From Arthrobacter sp. NicSoilB4 (GTDB lineage: Bacteria > Actinomycetota > Actinomycetes > Actinomycetales > Micrococcaceae), in NCBI RefSeq assembly GCF_019977335.1, contig NZ_AP024653.1, positions 1,674,001 to 1,738,000 on the forward strand: a DNA stretch of 64,000 nucleotides, in the 5' to 3' direction. The translations under genes were made by a program, and so were the position numbers. Positions 56,062 to 64,000 of this stretch are shown piece by piece; positions within the stretch are counted from its first letter, which is position 1; each line of letters starts with the position of its first letter. The notes beneath the pieces were generated by a model. It saw only the letters and a list, made by a program, of their open reading frames with translations, had not been told where the DNA came from and did not search any database.

Positions 56062-56455
56062 TCAGCCCATCGAGAGCCTTGTGCCAGGGCTTTCGCCCAA
56101 CCTGCGCAGCCCAACACCGGAGGCGATCAGCAGTATTCCGATGAGAATTGCGAAGGACGCGAGCAGCCCCAGGACACTGAGTATGCCCGGGCCGGGAAAA
56201 ATAACCAGGAAGAGTCGAAGAGAGTGGTGACGACACCTGTGATCAGCCAGAGCCACCATGACCCGACATTCCTTTTGACATCAAAGGCCAGCGCTATTTG
56301 GGAGACACCGAGCATGACCGCCCACAGGCCGATGACGAGCGCCAGCGAGAGGGCGGTGATGTCCGGCCAGACGAAGGCGACGAGACCGCTAGCGCGGAGA
56401 TGATCAACGCAGTTTCTGATCTCCTAAACAATTGTTGTGCCGGTGGGTCGGACAT
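56062..56455 (-). pseudogene. HdeD/DUF308 membrane protein gene with frameshifts
   Basis: An ATG at 56455 (MSDPPAQQLFRRSETALIIS) starts a recognisable HdeD-like protein, but the frame must shift near 56395 to reach LVAFVWPDITALSLALVIGL and AFDVKRNVGSWWLWLITGVV, and again near 56200 to reach PGPGILSVLGLLASFAILIG and ASGVGLRRLG. All six membrane-segment blocks are present in order; no frame is intact. Relatives belong to acid-stress-like membrane proteins. Confidence 0.8.
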
Positions 56456-56521
56456 GGCCGCACCTCCGTTTCTGAAATAGGTTTAGTCGTTATCTTGCTG
56501 GCCCGGGCCGCACGAACGGGT

Positions 56522-57601
56522 CTATCCCGTTGCACTGCTGCCCAATATGACTTTCACTGATTTTGTGTCCTGTCCGCGCTGGAACCCGACGTCGGCCTGC
56601 TGGCCGGGCTCTTTGCTGGGGACGGCGGCAAGGAGGTCGGTCACATTGGCGATCTTCTGCGCGTCAAACTCGGTGATGATGTCTCCTGGCTGCAATCCCG
56701 CTTGGGCTGCCGGTCCCCCCGGGGCAACTTCTATGACCAGCGCGCCCGACTGTGTGGGGAGGCCAAAGCGGGTTGCGATCTCAGGAGAAATGTCGGTCGG
56801 AATGATTCCAAGGACCGGATGTGTGGCCACTCCGCTCTTGAGTATCTGGTCCGCTACGTCGGTCACAGTGGCAGCGGGAGTGACGAACCCGATCGACACG
56901 GCGCCCGAACTTGGTGGCAGATAGGCTTCTGAGAGTCCGATGATCTCCGAGCTGCTGTTGACCGCCGCTCCGCCGGAATTGCCGGGGGAGATGGGCGCGT
57001 CTGTCTGGATAAGGTCGATAAGGCCCTGGGGTGATCCGTCGGACGGTGGCATATTCCGGTGAAGTGCGGAAACAATGCCCGCCGTGACGGTCTGCTCCAG
57101 CCCGAGCGGACTGCCAATGACAACCGCCAGCTGCCCGACTTCGGGAAGCGCTGTCGAGAACTTGGCGGCCGGAAGGTTGCCCCGGTCAGCCTTCACCACA
57201 GCCACATCGGTTGCGTCGTCAACACCGACGACGGTGGCGGACGCCTGAGATCCGTCCGCGAAGTGGATCCGTACGCTCGTGGACGGCTTCTTTTGTTGGT
57301 CCTCCACCACGTGGGCGTCCGTGACGATGATGCCGTCGCTGCGGTACACCACACCGCTGCCGATGCCGTCTGGTGTCTGGATCGTGACCACGGAGGGCTC
57401 GACTTCTCTTACGATCCCAGGAACGGCTGAAAGGTCCCCTGTAGAGCTCGAACCAGCGCTTGCGGATTGTGATGCCGGAGCCGGAGGCGACCCTGTGCAG
57501 GCCGACGCGAATATCATTAACCCCGCGCCGGGGGCGCCGGTCCAGGCCCTCCCGAGTCCTGGCTCCGGAACCTCGACGGCCGTTGATCTGCTCATGCTCA
57601 T
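56522..57601 (-). CDS. HtrA/DegP-type serine protease with PDZ domain, membrane anchored
   Basis: 359 residues. The N-terminal hydrophobic part ends in a possible lipobox (MIFASAC, Cys35). The trypsin-like triad is present: VTDAHVV (His), DDATDVAVV (Asp), SPGNSGGA (Ser). A C-terminal PDZ domain follows (about 260-350: GALVIEVAPGGPAAQAGLQP; GDIITEFDAQKI). Extracytoplasmic quality-control protease. The start is not certain; no strong ribosome-binding site is seen. Confidence 0.9.
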   Translation of the reverse strand: MSMSRSTAVEVPEPGLGRAWTGAPGAGLMIFASACTGSPPAPASQSASAGSSSTGDLSAVPGIVREVEPSVVTIQTPDGIGSGVVYRSDGIIVTDAHVVEDQQKKPSTSVRIHFADGSQASATVVGVDDATDVAVVKADRGNLPAAKFSTALPEVGQLAVVIGSPLGLEQTVTAGIVSALHRNMPPSDGSPQGLIDLIQTDAPISPGNSGGAAVNSSSEIIGLSEAYLPPSSGAVSIGFVTPAATVTDVADQILKSGVATHPVLGIIPTDISPEIATRFGLPTQSGALVIEVAPGGPAAQAGLQPGDIITEFDAQKIANVTDLLAAVPSKEPGQQADVGFQRGQDTKSVKVILGSSATG

Positions 57602-58173
57602 GGGATTCCCGCTGCTCTCTCTGGCTGCCTACGGAAGCAGCTGACAGGCTGAGTCTCCTCCAACTCCATCGCGTCCGCATGGTCTCGGGACGCCCAAAAA
57701 CTGCCCGCATTTGAATCCACCAGATCAAGCCAGCGAGGTCAAAACTAGTGGTCTGGCGGATGAACACCAACCAGTATCGCCGCCTGCTCCGGCGAAGTGA
57801 GGCCATCGTTCCTGGACCAGTGAGCCGGAGGCGAGCCAGAGCTGCACCGTCGCGTCCCGTTCGACCTGCATTATCTGTCCGCAGCTGAGGGACTCGTTCG
57901 TGGGCGACAGGTGAGACGGCCGATCCTGAGATTATCTCGGCGTCTTGGCGGATTCGCCTGTGGACCCGTCCTGAGAGGTCAATTCTCTGCAGCATATTTG
58001 ACCTTCGAGGGTCATGCCGTCGCCCCATCCAGGGGGCAGACTCAACCCTATTAGGCCCCATGACAACGCCCTTGAGCCCAGCGGCCCAGCGGGACAGGGC
58101 GTGCGTCATGCGGTGCAACCTCGGGCGGACGTCGTCACAGGACCGCTCGCGCCCTCTAGGACCGGAGTGAGTC
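57602..58173. other. Intergenic stretch upstream of dnaK
   Basis: Contains a 25-base sequence (57819-57843) identical to part of the pucR-type gene, and a TGACC-TTCGAG-GGTCA palindrome at 58000-58015. No HAIR or CIRCE element is visible despite the downstream chaperone genes. GGACCGGAGTGAGTC precedes the dnaK ATG. Confidence 0.55.
57819..57843 (+). repeat. 25-base repeat, copy in dnaK upstream region
   Basis: Identical to 52690-52714, same orientation. Minus-strand reading around it is MQVERDATVQLWLASGSLVQ, similar in style to the pucR-type protein, suggesting a gene fragment. Confidence 0.8.
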
Positions 58174-60081
58174 ATGGCCAAAGCAGTAGGAATTGATCTC
58201 GGAACAACCAACTCGGTGATCGCGGTCTGGGAAGGTGGGGAAGCACGCGTCATACCCAACGCGGAAGGAGCCCGGACCACTCCGTCAGTTGTGGCGTACA
58301 CGGACACCGGGGAACGGCTTGTGGGGCAACTGGCCCGCCGGCAGTCGATTCTCAACCCCAAGGGAACCATCACGTCGGCCAAGCGGTTTATCGGCCGGCA
58401 CTATGACGAGATTACAGATGAGGCCAAGGCCGTGAGTTTCGACGTCGTAGCGGACGACAACGGCGTGGCGCGTTTTCACGTTCAGGGCAAGAAAGTCGCA
58501 CCCGAAGAGGTGAGTGCGCTCGTTCTCCGCAAGCTGGTGGACGACGCCGCGAAGCAGCTGGGCGAAAAGGTGACGGAGGCCGTCATTACGGTTCCCGCGT
58601 ACTTTAACGATGCACAGCGCACCGCGACCAAGGACGCAGGCAAGATTGCCGGACTGGAAGTCCTGCGCATCATCAACGAACCTACTGCAGCGGCCCTGGC
58701 CTACGGCATTGACAAGCGTAAGCATGAGACGGTGTTGGTTTTCGACCTTGGCGGCGGAACATTTGATGTGAGTCTGCTGGACGTGGGGGACGGGGTTGTG
58801 GAGGTCCGCTCGACCGCGGGCGACTCACACCTCGGTGGCGACGACTTTGACCGCCGTCTGGTCGACTATCTGGCCGATGAATTCCAGAAGGAGGCGGGCA
58901 TCGACCTCCGGTCGGACGCCCAGGCGTTGCAGCGCCTTTTCGAGGCGGCCGAGAAGGCCAAGGTTGAGCTCAGTTCTGTCACCCAGACGCAGGTCAATCT
59001 TCCCTTTATTACGGCCGATGCGACGGGCCCCAAGCACCTGACCAGCACCATCCGGCGGTCCGTCTTCGAGGACCTCACCCACGACCTCGTCGAGCGCACG
59101 ATGGGGCCGGTGCAGCAGGCGATGACGGACGCCAAAGTCACCGCCAATGACATCGACGAAGTGATTCTGGTGGGCGGCTCCACCCGCATCCCTGCGGTTC
59201 AGAACCTCGTGCGGCGGCTGACCGGCGGCAAAGAGCCGAATATGAGCGTCAATCCGGACGAAGTCGTGGCAATCGGTGCGGCGATCCAGGCCGGGGTGCT
59301 CAAGGGCGAGGTCTCCGATGTCCTGCTGCTGGACGTCGTGCCCCTTTCCCTGGGTGTTGAGACCCGCGGCGGCGTCATGACCAAGATCATCGAACGCAAC
59401 ACGACCATCCCCGCTCGGCGCAGTGAGGTCTTTTCCACAGCGGAGGACAATCAGCCCGCCGTCGATGTCGTGGCCTTGCAGGGGGAGCGGGAACTGGCGG
59501 CGGACAACCGGGTGCTAGGCCGGTTCCAGCTGACCGACATCCGGCCGGCGCCTCGCGGAGAACCGCAGGTTGAGGTCACGTTCGACGTGGACGCCAACGG
59601 CATCCTGAACGTCACTGCCCGCGACAAGGACACAGGTAAGGAACAGGGCATCACCATCAGCGAAGGCTCCAATCTCGACGCGAAGGAAGTCGAGCGCATG
59701 ATTGCCGAGGCTGAGTCCCACAGAAGCGAGGACCTGCAGAACCGGGAGCGGATTGACACCCTCAACGAACTCGATGCGGTGGCATACCGCGTTGAACGGG
59801 CCGTCAATGAGCTTGATGGCGCAGTCCCGGTGCATGACAAGGCTCGAGCGGAACTGCTGGTTGGCCAGGCGCGCGACGCCGTCAGCAACCAGGCAGATGT
59901 TGGCACCGCGAGGGAGCTGATTTCCGAGCTTCAGCAGCTGCAGTCGGCGCTGAGTGCCTCCGCTGCCTCCGCTGCCACCGCTGCCACTGCAGGGGCCGGC
60001 CAGGGATCCGCACCCCAGCCCGGAGCGTCCAACGATGTAGACGAGGATGACATCGTCGATGCAGAATTCGATCGTGGCTAG
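58174..60081 (+). CDS. dnaK: DnaK (Hsp70) chaperone, probably a second copy
   Basis: 635 residues. ATPase domain begins [17 protein letters not shown]; phosphate-2 motif [29 protein letters not shown]. The substrate-binding domain has [20 protein letters not shown], and the C-terminal lid ends in an Ala/Gly-rich region and the usual acidic tail [11 protein letters not shown]. First gene of a five-gene operon. The absence of HAIR upstream and the CbpA-type DnaJ suggest an alternative, not the housekeeping, Hsp70 set. Confidence 0.96.
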   Translation: MAKAVGIDLGTTNSVIAVWEGGEARVIPNAEGARTTPSVVAYTDTGERLVGQLARRQSILNPKGTITSAKRFIGRHYDEITDEAKAVSFDVVADDNGVARFHVQGKKVAPEEVSALVLRKLVDDAAKQLGEKVTEAVITVPAYFNDAQRTATKDAGKIAGLEVLRIINEPTAAALAYGIDKRKHETVLVFDLGGGTFDVSLLDVGDGVVEVRSTAGDSHLGGDDFDRRLVDYLADEFQKEAGIDLRSDAQALQRLFEAAEKAKVELSSVTQTQVNLPFITADATGPKHLTSTIRRSVFEDLTHDLVERTMGPVQQAMTDAKVTANDIDEVILVGGSTRIPAVQNLVRRLTGGKEPNMSVNPDEVVAIGAAIQAGVLKGEVSDVLLLDVVPLSLGVETRGGVMTKIIERNTTIPARRSEVFSTAEDNQPAVDVVALQGERELAADNRVLGRFQLTDIRPAPRGEPQVEVTFDVDANGILNVTARDKDTGKEQGITISEGSNLDAKEVERMIAEAESHRSEDLQNRERIDTLNELDAVAYRVERAVNELDGAVPVHDKARAELLVGQARDAVSNQADVGTARELISELQQLQSALSASAASAATAATAGAGQGSAPQPGASNDVDEDDIVDAEFDRG

Positions 60082-60089
60082 GAACGGCC

Positions 60090-60635
60090 ATGAGCGACCA
60101 GGCAGGGCCGGCCGGCCCGGCCCAACCAAGAAATGACGAGGCAGAGGCTGCCGCACCCGAGGACAGGGAAACCGAAGCGGCTGCGCAGGCGGACGCGCTG
60201 GCCAAGATGGAGGACCAGTGGCGCCGTGCGCTGGCTGACGCGGAAAACGTTAGAAAGCGCGCCACCCGGGACGGTGCACAGCTAAGGGCACAGGAGCGCG
60301 CAGCGGTCTCTTTGGCGTGGCTGCCCGTCCTGGACAACCTGGAACTTGCCCTGGCCCACGCACCAGAAGGTGCGCAGGATCCGCTCGTGGAAGGAATAGC
60401 CGCTATACGATCCCAGGCCATCGATACCCTGGCCCGCCTGGGCTATCAGCGGATTGACGCCGAGAACGTCCCCTTCGACCCACGGATTCACGAGGTGGTC
60501 AGTGTGTCGGAAACGGACGAGGTTCCCCCCGGGACTGTGCTGACCGTACTGCGGCCGGGCTACGGCGGCACGGACACCGTCCTCAGGCCAGCCGCCGCCG
60601 TTGTAAGCCGGGCGGTGACCCCGGACCGTGGCTAA
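60090..60635 (+). CDS. grpE: GrpE nucleotide-exchange factor
   Basis: 181 residues. An N-terminal Ala/Glu-rich disordered tail, a long coiled helix (about 30-70: LAKMEDQWRRALADAENVRK), then the beta-wing domain ending with FDPRIHEVVSVSETDEVPPG. It releases ADP from the DnaK encoded 8 bases upstream. Shorter than average but complete. Confidence 0.94.
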   Translation: MSDQAGPAGPAQPRNDEAEAAAPEDRETEAAAQADALAKMEDQWRRALADAENVRKRATRDGAQLRAQERAAVSLAWLPVLDNLELALAHAPEGAQDPLVEGIAAIRSQAIDTLARLGYQRIDAENVPFDPRIHEVVSVSETDEVPPGTVLTVLRPGYGGTDTVLRPAAAVVSRAVTPDRG

Positions 60636-61581
60636 GGACCACTACTCAGCTCTCGGCGTCCCGCGCACGGCAAAGCCTGACGAAATCCAGCGGGCGTACC
60701 GCAAACTGGCAAGAAAATACCATCCCGACGTCAACCGGGAGCCGGATGCCGCCGACAAGTTCAAAGAGATCGGCGAGGCCTACGACACCTTGTCAGATCC
60801 CGAAACCAGGGCGCGCTACGACCGGTTCGGCGCCGACTACCGGCAGTACGCCGGCAGCGGTGCTGGCCCGGGGGGCGGCGGCACGCGGCGGGGTTCCGGC
60901 GGGCCGCGCCCCGCCCCCCGGCCGGGCCCGCGCCCGGGACGCGGCACGTACGGCGACGCCCATGTCGACATGGGAGGCGACGTCGATTGGGAGGATCTGC
61001 TCGGTGGCTGGTTCCGTCAGCAGGGAGCAGGTTCGGTTCAGGGGGTGGACCACGAAGCCGAGCTTCGGTTGACCCTCGAAGAAGCGATCCGTGGCGGACG
61101 GCGCACCGTCCGCCTGGCCCAGCCGGGTGGCGAAACTCGGAACTATGACGTTGACGTGCCCCCCGGTGTGCTGGACGGTCAGCGCATCCGGCTCTCGGGG
61201 GAGGGCGCGGCGGGCCGCGACGGGGGTTCGCCGGGGGATCTATTCCTGACCGTCCGCATCCAGCCGGACGCCAGATACCGGGTCAAGGGCCGGGACATTC
61301 ACTTCGACCTTCCCGTCACGCCGTCGGAAGCCGCTCTCGGGGCCAAGATAAAGGTCAACGCGCCTGCGGGACCGGTCACGATCACCGTTCCCGAAGGCTC
61401 TTCCAGCGGGCGCAGACTTCGGCTTCGCGGCCAGGGCCTGCCCGACCCGAAGGGCCAGCCGGGGAACCTGTACGCGGAGATCCGCGTCATGGTGCCCCCG
61501 CGGCTGAGCAGCGAGGTGCGCAAGCTTTACGAACAGCTTGCCGCCGCGTCCGACTTTCACCCTAGGGAGGGGATCCTATGA
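60628..61581 (+). CDS. CbpA-type DnaJ co-chaperone (no zinc finger)
   Basis: 317 residues. GTG start, overlapping grpE by 8 bases. J domain (about 4-67) with the HPD motif (KYHPDVNR), a Gly/Pro/Arg-rich linker (about 73-110), then two C-terminal substrate domains (AELRLTLEEAIRGGRRTVRL; VTPSEAALGAKIKVNAPAGP). The CxxCxGxG zinc-finger repeats of DnaJ are absent, so it belongs to the CbpA/type II group. Confidence 0.93.
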   Translation: MAKDHYSALGVPRTAKPDEIQRAYRKLARKYHPDVNREPDAADKFKEIGEAYDTLSDPETRARYDRFGADYRQYAGSGAGPGGGGTRRGSGGPRPAPRPGPRPGRGTYGDAHVDMGGDVDWEDLLGGWFRQQGAGSVQGVDHEAELRLTLEEAIRGGRRTVRLAQPGGETRNYDVDVPPGVLDGQRIRLSGEGAAGRDGGSPGDLFLTVRIQPDARYRVKGRDIHFDLPVTPSEAALGAKIKVNAPAGPVTITVPEGSSSGRRLRLRGQGLPDPKGQPGNLYAEIRVMVPPRLSSEVRKLYEQLAAASDFHPREGIL

Positions 61582-61891
61582 GCCGAGAATACCCGCTCGC
61601 CTATCCGTGGCGTCTGAATCTCGAGGCGGTGGCGCGCAGCAGCGGTGTCCACCCCGACGTCGTCAGACGGTTCGTCGAGCTGGATCTGATTCGGCCGCTG
61701 GGTGGCGATGCTCCGGGCGGCCCCTGGTTCAGTCCGCGGGCCCCGGAACTGATCGCGCGCGTCCTGCGCCTGCATTCGGAGCTGGCGCTGAACTATGCGG
61801 CAATCCCGCTGGTACTGGACTTGCTGGCGCGGGTGGACGCGCTGGAACGACGTTTGGTTGAAATCACGCAAGTGGAAAGGACTACTTCGCG

Positions 61892-61895
<4 letters not shown>
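61578..61895 (+). CDS. CbpM-like MerR-fold chaperone modulator
   Basis: 105 residues; start overlaps dnaJ by four bases (ATGA) and its stop overlaps clpB by four (ATGA). N-terminal winged-helix-like segment [20 protein letters not shown], then [20 protein letters not shown], which matches the RLRHELALDWPGI helix of E. coli CbpM. CbpM inhibits the J domain of CbpA. It lacks the HspR-like length and C-terminal tail, so HspR is less likely, although both are MerR relatives. Confidence 0.75.

Positions 61896-64000
<2,105 letters not shown>

Noticed and set aside
57846..58173. HAIR at dnaK from ACTCAA (58040) and CTTGAG (58071)
   Set aside because: The half-sites are in the wrong order and spacing for CTTGAGT-N7-ACTCAAG.
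57219..58382. 387-codon minus-strand open frame upstream of dnaK
   Set aside because: Mixed reverse-frame composition and overlap with dnaK and the protease; only a short PucR-like stretch within it is notable.

Overview
The window is high-GC DNA from an actinobacterium, most likely an Arthrobacter/Pseudarthrobacter relative (Micrococcaceae). The evidence is the gltB-gltD-pyk-ANTAR regulator-tRNA-Leu order, many GTG starts, and families common in that group (DUF302, DUF202, DUF4193, PucR/CdaR, HAIR-controlled Clp ATPases). The species is inferred from gene content only.

Region 1 (1-9.8 kb) is core. It holds the 3' part of gltB overlapping gltD, pyk with a strong terminator, a DUF302 gene behind a CsoR-like operator facing two DUF202 membrane proteins (the second apparently frameshifted), a PdtaR-type antiterminator regulator, and tRNA-Leu(CAA).

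Region 2 (9.8-28.95 kb) looks like an accessory segment. The last 8 nt of the tRNA-Leu gene plus its downstream terminator (9792-9885) recur in direct orientation at 28858-28951, and no integrase is visible between them. Its first half encodes secreted redox proteins: a Tat-type multicopper oxidase, a lipoprotein, and an 1800-residue animal-type heme peroxidase with RTX and Fn3 domains, followed by a SARP regulator carrying a C-terminal receiver. The second half is gene-poor, with small enzymes, decayed genes (NmrA-like, GH15), unrecognised small ORFs, and a two-gene membrane operon whose first gene runs into the repeat without a start codon.

Region 3 (29-40 kb) is mixed: an NAD(P)H-binding protein, a ClpC-like ATPase with a clean HAIR (HspR operator), LtrA, a decayed serine recombinase, PAS-EAL and PH-domain proteins, a DUF4193 ORF lacking a start codon, and an AraC regulator.

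Region 4 (40.1-50.3 kb) is a minus-strand carbohydrate regulon. A LacI regulator sits upstream of two identical palindromic operators. These are followed by an unknown protein, a ribose-type ABC transporter (binding protein, ATPase, permease), two Gfo/Idh/MocA oxidoreductases, two TIM-barrel isomerases and a small monooxygenase-fold protein.

Region 5 (50.5-64 kb) holds a membrane protein, a PucR/CdaR regulator, a cyclic-nucleotide-domain/thioredoxin-reductase fusion beside a UBP zinc finger, a decayed HdeD gene, an HtrA-like protease, and a tight stress operon dnaK-grpE-cbpA-type dnaJ-cbpM-like-clpB, cut by the window end. Regions 3 and 5 together suggest a stress-response neighbourhood.
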